64,000 nucleotides of DNA from Bradyrhizobium sp. CCBAU 53340 (GCF_015291645.1 NZ_CP030056.1:915293-979292); one strand, 5' to 3'. Shown: positions 26,472 through 35,777, numbered from the stretch's first letter. Program-made: numbers and translations. Notes: generated from the sequence alone by a model not told the origin.

Positions 26472-29400
26472 ATGACATCGAAGCCGGACGATCTTCCGTC
26501 GGATCTCGCGAGCGCCTACCTTGCGCTGCTGGCCGAGCGCGAGGCGTTGCAGGCTGAACGCGATGTGGCAGTCGCGGATGCCGCCAACGCGCGGGCGGAG
26601 CTGTCGGACAGCGAGGTGCTGATCGCTCATCTTGAGCTACGGATCGAGAAGCTCAAACGCGAACTGCACGGGCTGCGCTCCGAGCGCACGGCGCGGCTAC
26701 TCGAGCAGTTGGAATTGGAGCTCGAAGAACTCGCCACCACGGCGACCGAGAATGAGCTGGCTGCGCAGGCTGCCGCCGCAAAAACCCAGAGCGTAAGCGC
26801 CTTCACGCGTAAGCGGCCGGTGCGCAAGCCGTGGCCGGACGACATCGAACGTGAGCGCGTCGTTATCGAGGCTCCAACGACCTGCGCCTGCTGCGGTGGA
26901 TCGCGCCTTGCGAAGCTAGGCGAGGATGTGACCAAGACGCTGGAGGAGATTCCGCGTCGCTTTAAGGTCATCGAGACGGTACGCGAGAAGTTCACCTGCC
27001 GTGATTGCGAGAAGATAAGCCAGCCGCCGGCACCGTTCCATGCCACGCCGCGCGGCTTCATCGGTCCGCAATTGCTGGCGACAATGCTGTTCGACAAGTT
27101 CGGCATGCATATCCCGCTCAATCGCCAGAGCGTGCGCTTCAAGGCTGAGCGGATCGACCTGCCGCTGTCGACGCTGGCCGACCAGGTCGGCCACGGAACC
27201 TTCGCCGTCATGCCGTTGTTCCAGCTGATTGAGCGCCATGTCCTCGCCGCCGAGCGGCTGCACGGCGATGACAGTGTTCTGCAGAAGCACACAGAAAGGA
27301 TGATCAAAATGATCTGAAAATCTGTGCGCGCAAGCTGTGGCAGCGATGAGGGTAGGCCCCTCGGGATCGACTTTCAGGAGTAGGTCTCAAATCACTTCAA
27401 GCGGCTTCGCTTAAGAGGCGCGGTCGTGAGCGTTGAAGCTAACGGTCGGGGGAGACCCGAACGGATACGCGTCCGAGAGACGAATGAAAATGAACCCGCC
27501 GATGAACCGTCGTAACGTGGAAATCGTCGTCAAAACCAGAGGTGTGTCGTCCCTCTGGGATGAGCCCGCCGGGAGCCTGATGACCGGGCGGGCGGCGACC
27601 GGCGTTGAGGGGGCGTGAATCGGATGCAGGCGCTGCCGCGGAACTGCAGGAACCAGTCGCTCCGATGGAAAGGGAGAAGCACAAGCGGAGAAGACCGCGA
27701 GGCGAGATTACCGACGCGGAGCACTGGGACGGACCGATCCGTATTAGCGACGAAGGCTCGTAATGGGGCCGGAGCGAAGGGATCGGATCAGGTGGGCTGG
27801 CCATCGTCGCAACTGGCAACAGGAGGACGTCGATGAACCAGCCGAGCAAGCCGTTCAACATCGACAAGAGAGAGGTGTACGAAGCATATCTGCAGGTGCG
27901 ATCCAATGGTGGCGCAGCCGGTGTCGACGGAGTGACGATTGAGCAGTTCGAGTCCGACTTGAAGGGAAATCTCTACAAGATTTGGAATCGAATGAGTTCA
28001 GGCGCTTACTTCCCGCCGCCTGTTCGGGCTGTCTCCATTCCAAAGAAGAGTGGAGGCCAGAGGATCCTCGGGGTGCCCACCGTGGCGGACCGCGTGGCAC
28101 AGACAGTTGTTAAACAACTGATTGAGCCGGCTCTTGACGCAATCTTTCTGGCGGATTCCTATGGCTACAGACCCGGAAAATCGGCTCTCGATGCCGTAGG
28201 CGTCACGCGACAGCGGTGCTGGAAGTATGATTGGTTTCTAGAGTTCGACATCAAAGGATTGTTCGACAATATCGACCACGAGTTGTTGCTACGGGCCGTC
28301 CGGAAACATGTGACGTGCGCATGGGCGCTGCTCTACATCGAACGATGGCTGACAGCGCCGATGGTGCAAGAGGATGGAACGATAATCGAGCGAAGCCGCG
28401 GCACCCCACAAGGGGGCGTGGTGAGCCCGATCCTCGCCAACCTCTTCATGCACTATGCATTTGATCTCTGGATGGCGCGGACGTTCCCCGATCTCAGGTG
28501 GTGTCGGTATGCGGATGACGGGTTGGTACATTATCGGAATGAGATGGAGGCGCAAAGCGTTCGCGAAGCGCTCCAGGCTCGGCTGGCGGAGTGCCATCTG
28601 GAATTGCATCCTACGAAGACGAGGATCGTCTACTGCAAGGATGATCGACGCCGAGGTAAAAGCGAGACGGTCATGTTTGACTTTCTCGGTTATTGCTTCC
28701 GGCCACGATCGGTCCTGGGGCCGCATTCGCAGAAGATGTTCTGTGGGTTCACCCCGGCGGTCAGCAAACCAGCGCTGAACGCCATGCGGGCGAAGGTCCG
28801 AGGCTTGAAACTTCGCAGGCGAGCCGAGGTGACGCTGGACGATATTGCTCGCGAGCTAAACCCGATGGTTAGGGGGTGGATCGCTTATTATGGGCAATAC
28901 ACCCGCTCAGCGCTTTATCCGCTGGCGCGCTACATCAACCAGACGTTAGGTATTTGGTTGAAGCGAAAGTACAAGCGCTTCCATCACCGTTTAGGACGCG
29001 CGCGTCTCTTCCTGGAGAAGATCGCGCGTGAGAACCGCAGGCTCTTTGTGCATTGGCAACTCGGCGATGGCGGCAAGATTGCCTGATGGGAGCCGGGTGA
29101 GGCGAGAGTCTCACGCCCGGTTCTGCGAGAGGCTGGAGGTGAAATCCCTCCGGCCTACTCACCCCACCATCCGGATCCTGGCGAAGGGCAAATGCACGAC
29201 CGGCCGGATCTGGACGTATGTGCGGGATGACCGGCCGTTCGCCGGGCCTGCGCCGCCGGCGGCGGTCTATTATGCCTCGGGCAACCGACGGGGCGAACAT
29301 CCTCAGAGGCATCTGGCCGCCTTCGCCGGCATTCTGCAGGCGGATTGCTATGGCGGCTTCGAGCCGTTGTTCGATCCAAAAAGGAAAGCAATGCCGATCA

Positions 29401-30023
29401 CGCCGGCATTTTGCCTGGCCCATGCGCGGCGGGGATTCTTCGAGCTGGCTGACATCGAGAAAGCCGCCCGGGAAGGCAAGGGCAAACCGGTCTCCCCGAT
29501 CGCGCTGGAGGCGGTCAGGCGTCTTGACGCCCTGTTCGAGATCGAGCGCGCCATCAACGGCCGTGGTGCCGACGAGCGGCGTGCTGTGCGCCAGGAGCGG
29601 AGCAAGCCGCTGCTCGACGACATGCACGCCTGGCTGCTCCGCGAGCGAGAAAGCCTCTCCCGCTCCGCCGAGGTCCTGAAGCCCATGAACTACATGCTCA
29701 AGCGCTGGGACGACTTCGTCCGCTTCCTCGACGATGGCAGGATCTGCTTGACCAACAATTGCGCTGAGCGTGCATTGAGAGGCATTGCCTTGGGAAGGCG
29801 CAACTGGACCTTCGCTGGCAGCCAACGTGGCGCCGACCGTGCCGCTATCATGCTGACGATGATCACGACCTGTCGCCTCAACGACGTCGATCCCAAGGCT
29901 TGGCTCGCCGACGTCCTCGCCCGGATCGCCGATCTTCCCACCTCGCGTCTGCGCGAACTGCTGCCCTGGGAATGGAAGCTCCTGCACCAAGCCGGCAAGT
30001 CCGCCGATCAGCAAGCCGCCTGA
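26472..30023 (+). CDS. tnpC: IS66 TnpC transposase, split by a group II intron (exons 26472-27273 and 29164-30023)
   Basis: Exon 1 has an N-terminal coiled coil (LAEREALQAERDVAVADAAN onward), a zinc-finger pair (TCACCGG and FTCRDCEKI) and the start of the catalytic domain to ERLHGDD. Exon 2 continues ILAKGKCTTGRIWTYVRDDR through YYASGNRRGEHPQRHLAAFA to NNCAERALRGIALGRRNW, the IS66 DDE C-terminal signature. Joining 27273 to 29164 restores GDDTTIRILAKGK and gives 1662 bases, a 553-aa open frame of standard size. Unspliced, translation stops at 27317, before much of the catalytic domain. Confidence 0.9.
27833..29086 (+). CDS. ltrA: Group II intron reverse transcriptase/maturase (intron 2)
   Basis: A 417-aa protein with the same layout as the maturase in intron 1: GGAAGVDGVTIEQFESDLKG, the shared core GGQRILGVPTVADRVAQTVV, FDIKGLFDNIDHELLLRAVR, TPQGGVVSPILANLFMHYAF, the catalytic CRYADDGLVHY, FDFLGYCFRPRS and the maturase segment LNPMVRGWIAYYGQYTRSAL. 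No HNH domain is seen. The two proteins differ at many scattered positions across the length, so this is a diverged sister and not a recent duplicate. Confidence 0.92.
   Translation: MNQPSKPFNIDKREVYEAYLQVRSNGGAAGVDGVTIEQFESDLKGNLYKIWNRMSSGAYFPPPVRAVSIPKKSGGQRILGVPTVADRVAQTVVKQLIEPALDAIFLADSYGYRPGKSALDAVGVTRQRCWKYDWFLEFDIKGLFDNIDHELLLRAVRKHVTCAWALLYIERWLTAPMVQEDGTIIERSRGTPQGGVVSPILANLFMHYAFDLWMARTFPDLRWCRYADDGLVHYRNEMEAQSVREALQARLAECHLELHPTKTRIVYCKDDRRRGKSETVMFDFLGYCFRPRSVLGPHSQKMFCGFTPAVSKPALNAMRAKVRGLKLRRRAEVTLDDIARELNPMVRGWIAYYGQYTRSALYPLARYINQTLGIWLKRKYKRFHHRLGRARLFLEKIARENRRLFVHWQLGDGGKIA
29090..29123 (+). ncRNA. Group II intron 2 domain V
   Basis: The 34-nt hairpin starts GAGCCGGGTGAGGC and ends CGCCCGGTTC, with a GAGA-type loop. 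It is positioned directly after the maturase stop, as in other bacterial group II introns. Confidence 0.87.
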
Positions 30024-30076
30024 CCTTCACGCAACGCCATCGTAGAACTCGCCGTGCTCGCGCGCATGCGTCAATC

Positions 30077-30100
30077 AGGCGGCCTTCGTCGTATGCGTAC
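30077..30100 (-). repeat. IS66 right terminal inverted repeat
   Basis: It ends CGTCGTATGCGTAC at 30100. Its complement aligns with the left repeat at 23707-23730. It is followed immediately by the duplicated ACTTGAAA (30101-30108). Confidence 0.88.
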
Positions 30101-30108
30101 ACTTGAAA
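30101..30108. repeat. IS66 target-site duplication, right copy (ACTTGAAA)
   Basis: Exact repeat of 23699-23706. Confidence 0.92.
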
Positions 30109-30145
30109 AGCCCGCGCGCACGTAGCTCGAACTTCGGGAGGAGGC

Positions 30146-30161
30146 TACCCAATCTTACCCA
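30146..30161 (+). promoter_or_regulatory. Direct-repeat operator candidate TACCCAAT-CT-TACCCA
   Basis: TACCCAATCTTACCCA differs at one base from the element at 17193-17208. It is about 80 bases before the UPF0261 start and only 45 bases beyond the IS66 end, so the insertion spared it. It suggests common control with the amidase/importer operon. Confidence 0.5.
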
Positions 30162-30241
30162 CTTAGACGCTTTGCGGTCTTATACGCCGATCCCGCTCGG
30201 TCTAGACCTCGCGTTGGTCAGAATGATCTAGGAGAAAAATC

Positions 30242-31495
30242 GTGTCTCACCATTGCACGGACGGCCAGGGGGCGGTCCGGGATGGTAGCCTGTCCGAGCT
30301 TTCGAACGCAGTCGCGATTGTGGCTACGCTCGATACCAAGGGCCGCGAAGTCTCCTACTTGGCCGATATCATCTGTAAGTGTGGCCGCAAGACCGTCCTG
30401 ATTGACGTCGGCACCTCGAAGATTGCGCCCCGGACGAATCAAGCAGGCGGTCATAGCGTTCGCGTCGCCTCGCCCGCCGAGCTCTTGAAAGAAATCGCCG
30501 CAACAACACGCGGGAAAGTTCGCGATCTGCTGGCATCAGGGGCCATCGGCGCGATCGTCGGGGTCGCCGGTGGGAAGGGGAGTGCGGTGTTCGGCGAAGT
30601 CGTATCTGATTTGCCTTATGGCTTTCCCAAGCTGCTCGTGAGCAGCGCAAGGCCAGCACTTCTCGCCGAATTGGCGGTCCACAACGACATCATGCTCTAT
30701 CCGACATTGGTCGATCTCTTCGGGATCAATGCGTTTACCGAGCGGGTCTTGCAGAATGCAGGACAGGCCATCGCCGCCATGCGCTATGCGCCCGCCAAAG
30801 CTGCGCGAAAGACGAAGATCGTTGCGATCACGGCCTTCGGAGTGACGACGCCGGCGGCAACTCAGTGCGTTGGGCGCCTCGGCAAGGCCGGGGTCGACGC
30901 GATCGTCTTTCCTGCAAACGGGGCGGGCGGCCGCAAGATGGAGCAGCTGATCGCGGCCGGCGAATTCGATGCTGTGATTGATCTGACCACAACCGAACTC
31001 GCCGACGAAATCGTGGGTGGCACCGCGAGCGCCGGGCCGGATCGGCTCAAGGGAGCGGCAGAGCAATCAATACCGCATGTTATCGCGCCTGGCGCGGTGG
31101 ACATGGTCAATTTTGGTGCGCCATCCAGCGTTCCTGATCAATTTCGCGGCCGGCTATTCTACTCCCATACACCGTACACGACGCTGATGCGCACAACCCT
31201 CGCCGAGAATACGAGCATCGGCCGGCTTACGGCCCAGCGGCTGTCGTTGGCAGAAGGGCCTGTCATGGTCCTTTGGCCGGCAAAAGGCGTCTCCGACTAT
31301 GACCGCGACGGCGGCATCTTTCGAGATCCTGATGCGGACCGCGCGTGGCTCGATGCGCTTAAGGACAATCTGCCGCCCAAGGTTACGGTCCGCGAATTGA
31401 ACTGTCACATCAACGATCCCGAATTTGCGGAGGCGGCTGCGAGATGGATCCTCAAGCAATTGGGCAAGAAGGCTGATGGCGATGCGAATGTTTGA
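30242..31495 (+). CDS. Tm-1-like ATP-binding protein (UPF0261 family)
   Basis: A 417-aa protein of the UPF0261/Tm-1 group, whose N-terminal half is an ATP-binding fold. VAIVATLDTKGREVSYLADI is the family's opening motif; GVAGGKGSAVFGEVVSDLPY and ITAFGVTTPAATQCVGRLGK and HVIAPGAVDMVNFGAPSSVP follow. GTG 30242 is preceded by AGGAG. Its stop overlaps the start of the next gene. These proteins regularly pair with the PEP-hydrolase-like TIM barrel that follows, but the joint biochemical role is not established. Confidence 0.85.
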   Translation: MSHHCTDGQGAVRDGSLSELSNAVAIVATLDTKGREVSYLADIICKCGRKTVLIDVGTSKIAPRTNQAGGHSVRVASPAELLKEIAATTRGKVRDLLASGAIGAIVGVAGGKGSAVFGEVVSDLPYGFPKLLVSSARPALLAELAVHNDIMLYPTLVDLFGINAFTERVLQNAGQAIAAMRYAPAKAARKTKIVAITAFGVTTPAATQCVGRLGKAGVDAIVFPANGAGGRKMEQLIAAGEFDAVIDLTTTELADEIVGGTASAGPDRLKGAAEQSIPHVIAPGAVDMVNFGAPSSVPDQFRGRLFYSHTPYTTLMRTTLAENTSIGRLTAQRLSLAEGPVMVLWPAKGVSDYDRDGGIFRDPDADRAWLDALKDNLPPKVTVRELNCHINDPEFAEAAARWILKQLGKKADGDANV

Positions 31496-32312
31496 GCGAA
31501 CCGAAATCCTGGCCAAGATCGCAAACCAGGTGGCGGAGCGAAAAGCCATTCTTGCCGCGGGCAGCAGCTGTGGTCTGGTTGCGAAATGTGCAGTGCTCGG
31601 GGGCGCGGACATGCTGGTCGTCTACAGCACCGGGCTGTCGCGCCTAATGGGACTTCCGACCAGCCGGATCGGCGATTCCAATGCGCGCACGCTCGAACTT
31701 GCCTCGGAAGTCCGCAACGTCGTTTCTTCGGTGCCCGTGATCGGCGGCATTGAGGCATGGGATCCCCTCCGGCTCGATCTTGATGCCCTGCTCGACAAAT
31801 TCTGGTCGGCCGGTTTCTCCGGCGTAATCAACTATCCGACCATCTCCACGATGGGCGACAAATGGCGCTATCGCCGCGGGCGCGTCGGACTAGGCTTCGA
31901 ACGCGAAGTCGAGATGATCGCGGCTGCGCGCAAGAAGGACATCTTCTCGCTTGCCTATGTCGCGAGCCCTGACGACGCCAAAGCGATGGCGGGCGCAGGT
32001 GCGGACTGCATCGTCCCTCACGTAGGAGCCACCCGAGGCGGGCTCGTCGGCCATGAGGAAGGACAGCCCATCCAAGAGGCGATCAGGCGCATCAACGACA
32101 TCAGCGACGCCGCAAGGAGCGTGCGCTCCGATGTGATCCTGCTTTGCCATGGCGGTGCAATCGCGGAGCCGGAGGATACGATCGTGGTGTACCGATCAAC
32201 GCAATGCGTGGGTTTCGTTGGCGCCTCGTCCATCGAAAGAATCCCGATCGAACGGGCAGTGAAGGCGGCGGCTGAGGAGTTCAAAGCCGTCCCGCTTCCG
32301 CGGCATCACTGA
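31482..32312 (+). CDS. Phosphoenolpyruvate-hydrolase-family TIM barrel
   Basis: A protein of about 276 aa in the PEP mutase/hydrolase-like TIM-barrel group. Landmarks are AAGSSCGLVAKCAVLGGADM, DMLVVYSTGLSRLMGLPTSR, INYPTISTMGDKWRYRR, ADCIVPHVGATRGGLVG and CHGGAIAEPEDT near the C-terminus. The start is one of three close ATGs (31476, 31482, 31488), all overlapping the previous gene; 31482 is used. Coupling to the UPF0261 gene is a known family association. The reaction is not defined. Confidence 0.82.
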   Translation: MRMFERTEILAKIANQVAERKAILAAGSSCGLVAKCAVLGGADMLVVYSTGLSRLMGLPTSRIGDSNARTLELASEVRNVVSSVPVIGGIEAWDPLRLDLDALLDKFWSAGFSGVINYPTISTMGDKWRYRRGRVGLGFEREVEMIAAARKKDIFSLAYVASPDDAKAMAGAGADCIVPHVGATRGGLVGHEEGQPIQEAIRRINDISDAARSVRSDVILLCHGGAIAEPEDTIVVYRSTQCVGFVGASSIERIPIERAVKAAAEEFKAVPLPRHH

Positions 32313-32348
32313 CGTCAGCTCCAAGAGAACACTCGCAGCGAGGCTCGA

Positions 32349-34127
32349 ATGAATAACCCGATGGGCCAATCAGGCAAGGGAAAGACCGTCGCACTCGCCC
32401 GAGAGGGGAGGCCGGAGCACAATTGGGCAACCGACGTTCTCGTGGTCGGTAGTGGTGCGGCCGGGCTTTCGGCTGCGCTCTATGCAGCAAAGGCAGGACT
32501 GCGCGTCACTGTCTGCGAAAAGTCGGCGCGGCTTGGCGGCACGACAGCTCTCTCCAATGGAATGATCTGGGTTCCTTGCTCGAACCAAGCGCGCTCGGCG
32601 AAGATCGACGACTCGCTTGCGAAGTCGAAGACCTACCTGCAACATGAACTTGGCACATATTACCGGTCAGGCTTTGTTGATGCCTATCTCGAGGACGGCC
32701 CGGCTGCGCTCGCCGCCCTTGAGAACGGGACTGAAGTCAAGTTCACGCTGGCCTCGGCCCCCGACTACCATTCAAGCCAGGTCGGCGGAGTCGATAAGGG
32801 CCGGGCACTGAGCCCCGCGCCTTATGACGGACGGCTTCTTGGCAGCGACTTCGATCTGATAGGCAATCCCATCCGCGTTGTGCTCGGCGGAATGATGATC
32901 TCATCGAGCGAGGTGAGAAGCTTCCTCAATCCGTTTCAATCCTTTGCCTCGCTCAGGCACGTCTTGCGCCGCGTCAGCCGCTACGCGCGTGACCGGCTTG
33001 GCCACAGGCGCGGCACCGAGCTCAGCGGAGGCAACGCCCTGATCGCGCGCTTGCTTGTGAGCCTGCGCAAGTACGGCGTCGAGATATGGCCGGAATCCCC
33101 GCTCGTAGAGTTGATCAAGGAAGAAGGCCGCGTCACCGGCGCGGTCGTTAAGTCGGCCGATTCCGAGATTCGCGTGCGCGCTTCCCATGGGGTGATCCTC
33201 GCAACGGGCGGGTTTGCGCGTAACGCGCAATTGAGAGCCGAGCTCAGTGGCCCCCACCAGCACGACGACACGCTCGCCCATCCCGATGCGACAGGCGACG
33301 GCATCTCTCTTGCGACAAGGCTCGGAGCGGCAATCGACAACAATGTTGCCTCTGCCGGCTTCTGGACGCCCGTATCGATTCTGAAGAGCGGCAGTTCCTC
33401 GCAAGTCGTTCCCTACGGCTGGCTCGACCGCGGCCGTCCCGGCGTCATTGCCGTGGGGCCAGATGGAAAGCGTTTTGTCAACGAATCCAATTCCTATCAC
33501 GACATCTGCTTGGCGATGTTCAACGGTGGGTATCCGGCAGACAAGCGGTTCTATTTCATCTGCGACCACGACTTCGTACGGCTGAGAGGGATGGGGCATT
33601 TGCTGCCATGGCCATGGACCTTGAGCATCGGGAAATATGCGCGCCTTGGCTACATCAAGGTCGCCCGGACGATTCCAGAGCTTGCGAAGCAGCTGGGATT
33701 GGAGTCCGCCGCGCTTCAAAAGACTGTCGAAGAACACAACGCGCATGCGTCTGAGGGGCGCGATCCGCTGTTCAATCGCGGTGAATCGGCTTTCAATCGC
33801 ACGCTCGGCGATTCGGCCGTGGGCAAGAAGAACCCAAACCTTGGGCCAATCAAAACCGGCCCGTTCGTCGCACTCCCAATCGTTCCGGCAACGCTCGGCA
33901 CTGCAACCGGATTGGCAACCGACACTTGCGGGCAGGTATTGGACGGTCAGGAAAGGCCAATTCCAGGACTCTATGCTTGCGGCAATGACATGACCTCCCC
34001 GATGCGTGGGATCTATCCCGGAGCAGGCATCACCATTGGGCCAGCCATTGTGTTCGCGTACCGGGCCGTCAACAGTATCGTTTCCTCGACGCAGCAAGAG
34101 AAAGCTGCTGCCGCTTCGGGAGCGTGA
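32349..34127 (+). CDS. FAD-dependent oxidoreductase (fumarate reductase/3-ketosteroid dehydrogenase-like flavoprotein)
   Basis: A 592-aa flavoprotein. The FAD-binding dinucleotide fold is at residues 27-60 (DVLVVGSGAAGLSAALYAAK, then GGTTALSNGMIWVP). HGVILATGGFARN is the second FAD contact and GTATGLATDTCGQVLDGQER then IPGLYACGNDM is the C-terminal FAD-binding region with SPMRGIYPGAGITIGPA. This architecture belongs to succinate dehydrogenase/fumarate reductase flavoproteins and delta-1-ketosteroid dehydrogenases, which act on C-C single or double bonds. It follows the TIM-barrel gene by 36 bases in the same operon. The substrate is unknown. Confidence 0.83.
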   Translation: MNNPMGQSGKGKTVALAREGRPEHNWATDVLVVGSGAAGLSAALYAAKAGLRVTVCEKSARLGGTTALSNGMIWVPCSNQARSAKIDDSLAKSKTYLQHELGTYYRSGFVDAYLEDGPAALAALENGTEVKFTLASAPDYHSSQVGGVDKGRALSPAPYDGRLLGSDFDLIGNPIRVVLGGMMISSSEVRSFLNPFQSFASLRHVLRRVSRYARDRLGHRRGTELSGGNALIARLLVSLRKYGVEIWPESPLVELIKEEGRVTGAVVKSADSEIRVRASHGVILATGGFARNAQLRAELSGPHQHDDTLAHPDATGDGISLATRLGAAIDNNVASAGFWTPVSILKSGSSSQVVPYGWLDRGRPGVIAVGPDGKRFVNESNSYHDICLAMFNGGYPADKRFYFICDHDFVRLRGMGHLLPWPWTLSIGKYARLGYIKVARTIPELAKQLGLESAALQKTVEEHNAHASEGRDPLFNRGESAFNRTLGDSAVGKKNPNLGPIKTGPFVALPIVPATLGTATGLATDTCGQVLDGQERPIPGLYACGNDMTSPMRGIYPGAGITIGPAIVFAYRAVNSIVSSTQQEKAAAASGA

Positions 34128-34232
34128 TGTCGACTTGGGAATGGCGCGGGCGAGGCGCGTGATAAACCCGGTATTGGCAACAGCTATGAGCGCCGATCCC
34201 TAACGTAGCCCATTGCACAGGATTCAATTTTG

Positions 34233-35645
34233 ATGCGTCGTTCGCGCCACGCCAAGATCGTCGCAACCCTCGGTCCGGCCACAACCGAGGCTAACAAAAT
34301 CCGTGATCTCTATCTTGCAGGCACAGATACCTTTCGCCTGAACTTCAGCCATGGCAGCCAAGACGACCACGCGCGCGCGTTTTCGGCGATCCGCGCGCTC
34401 GAGCAAGAGTTCGGCCGTCCCATCGGAGTGCTACAGGATCTGCAAGGCCCGAAAATCCGGATCGGCTTGCTTGAAGAGGGCAAGCTATGCCTGCATGCTG
34501 GAGAGAGCGTCCGCTTTGTCCTCGACGGAGCAAGAGGTGGAAAGCAGGCAATCCCTCTGCCGCATCCGGAAATATTTGCAGCTGCGCATCCAGGCCAAAA
34601 GCTGCTCATCGACGACGGCCGTGTGCGCCTGAGCGTCGAAAGACCGGGCGATCGCGAAATGGTCGCGCGCGTCATTGTCGGCGGCCCGATCCGCGATCAT
34701 AAGGGCGTAAACCTGCCGGGGGCGTCGCTCGATATCTCGCCCCTCACCAAGAAAGATCGCGCCGATCTCGCCTTCGGCCTGGAGCTCGGTGTCGACTGGG
34801 TTGCGCTGTCATTTGTTCAGAAGCCTTCAGACCTGATCGAGGCGCGGGCCCTCATTGGTGAAGCAGCGGGCCTCGTCGCCAAAATCGAGACGCCCATGGC
34901 GCTTGATCGCATCGACGATATCATTCAGTTGTCAGACGCTCTCATGGTCGGGCGCGGTGATCTCGGGGTCGAAATCCCCCCAGAAGACGTGCCTGGCCGG
35001 CAAAAAGAACTCGTCCGCGCCTGCCGGCTGGCCGCAAAGCCCGTGATCGTCGCAACCCAAATGCTCGACTCTATGGTGGCGGCGCCGACGCCAACGCGCG
35101 CGGAAGCCTCAGATGTTGCGACCGCCATCTATGATGGCGCCGATGCCGTGATGCTGTCAGCCGAATCGGCAAGCGGCGCCTATCCCATCGAGGCCGTCGC
35201 CATGATGGATCGCATCATCAGGAGTACAGAGCAGCATCGTCTCTACCGGTCCCTGATTGAGGCCTCACGAGTTGACGAGGAGAATACGCCTCCGCATGCG
35301 GTCGCTGCCGCGGGTGCAGATCTTGCAGCCACCATCGAGGCCAAAGCCATCGTCGGCTTCACAGCCAGCGGGACGACCGCGGCCCGCATCTCGCGCAAGC
35401 GGCCGCCGGTTCCGATCCTTGCTCTGACGCAGGATGAAAACGTGGCGCGGCGCATGTGCCTGTTGTGGGGCGTACACAGTGTGGTGGCCAGCGATCCCTC
35501 TGGCTATGAGGAAATAACCCAGATCGCCGCCGTGGCGGCCCAGCGGGAAGGTTATGCGCGGTCGGGCGACCTGGCGGTGGTGGTTTTTGGCCTGCCATTC
35601 GGACATAGAGGCGCGACAAACAATCTCCGCGTGGCTGCCTGCTAA
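34233..35645 (+). CDS. pyk: Pyruvate kinase
   Basis: A 470-aa enzyme converting PEP and ADP to pyruvate and ATP. RHAKIVATLGPAT is the N-terminus; RLNFSHGSQDDHARAF and GVLQDLQGPKIRIG follow. The active-site lysine motif AGLVAKIETPMALDRIDDII and GRGDLGVEIPPEDVPGRQKE and AKPVIVATQMLDSM are intact, as are the C-terminal allosteric-domain residues. ATG 34233 is preceded by an in-frame TTG. Its place after a PEP-hydrolase-like gene hints at a dedicated PEP/pyruvate step for this pathway. It is likely an accessory copy besides a housekeeping one, which cannot be checked here. Confidence 0.9.
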   Translation: MRRSRHAKIVATLGPATTEANKIRDLYLAGTDTFRLNFSHGSQDDHARAFSAIRALEQEFGRPIGVLQDLQGPKIRIGLLEEGKLCLHAGESVRFVLDGARGGKQAIPLPHPEIFAAAHPGQKLLIDDGRVRLSVERPGDREMVARVIVGGPIRDHKGVNLPGASLDISPLTKKDRADLAFGLELGVDWVALSFVQKPSDLIEARALIGEAAGLVAKIETPMALDRIDDIIQLSDALMVGRGDLGVEIPPEDVPGRQKELVRACRLAAKPVIVATQMLDSMVAAPTPTRAEASDVATAIYDGADAVMLSAESASGAYPIEAVAMMDRIIRSTEQHRLYRSLIEASRVDEENTPPHAVAAAGADLAATIEAKAIVGFTASGTTAARISRKRPPVPILALTQDENVARRMCLLWGVHSVVASDPSGYEEITQIAAVAAQREGYARSGDLAVVVFGLPFGHRGATNNLRVAAC

Positions 35646-35777
35646 GAAGGACAAGGTCATTTGCCGTGAACCGTCGGGCGAGGCGTCTTGGTTGCGGTCG
35701 GGAGGAGGGCGAGGCGTCAAAGATGATCGCGCGCGAGATGCACCGAACTCGGCCCCAGGTCCGGCCAGGAGCTCACA

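Larger units (their letters stand above)
27274..29163 (+). mobile_element. Group II intron 2 (in tnpC)
   Basis: The intron begins GTGTTCTGCAG, carries an RT/maturase (27833-29086) and domain V at 29090-29123, and ends CTCACC at 29163. It is 1890 bp, three bases longer than intron 1. The long 5' part (27274-27832) should contain domains I-III; I did not fold it. The start and end are set by restoring the TnpC frame and may each be off by one. Confidence 0.9.
23707..30100. mobile_element. Complete IS66-family element interrupted by two group II introns
   Basis: The left terminal repeat (23707-23730, begins GTACGCCTCCGACGA) is the imperfect inverse of the right one (30077-30100, whose complement begins GTACGCATACGACGA). 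A perfect 8-bp duplication flanks the element. Inside, tnpA, tnpB and tnpC are in the normal IS66 order. tnpB is interrupted by an intron at 24370-26256 and tnpC by an intron at 27274-29163. The element is 6394 bp; subtracting the 1887 and 1890 bp introns leaves 2617 bp, the usual IS66 size. It lies between the amide-importer operon and the UPF0261 operon and breaks no gene there. Confidence 0.93.

Noticed and set aside
26627..27307. Minus-strand frame of 226 codons over tnpC exon 1
   Set aside because: It is antisense to well-conserved IS66 coding sequence; serine-rich text is typical of high-GC shadows.
27324..27334. GTGCGCGCAAG as the 5' end of intron 2
   Set aside because: It fits the GUGYG rule, but using it leaves the tnpC frame broken; 27274 restores the full TnpC protein and matches the start of intron 1.
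28935..30014. Minus-strand frame of 359 codons over tnpC exon 2
   Set aside because: Antisense shadow of the transposase; crosses the intron/exon junction without any domain.
32901..34097. Minus-strand frame of 398 codons over the flavoprotein gene
   Set aside because: Antisense shadow; the plus-strand gene has clear FAD motifs.
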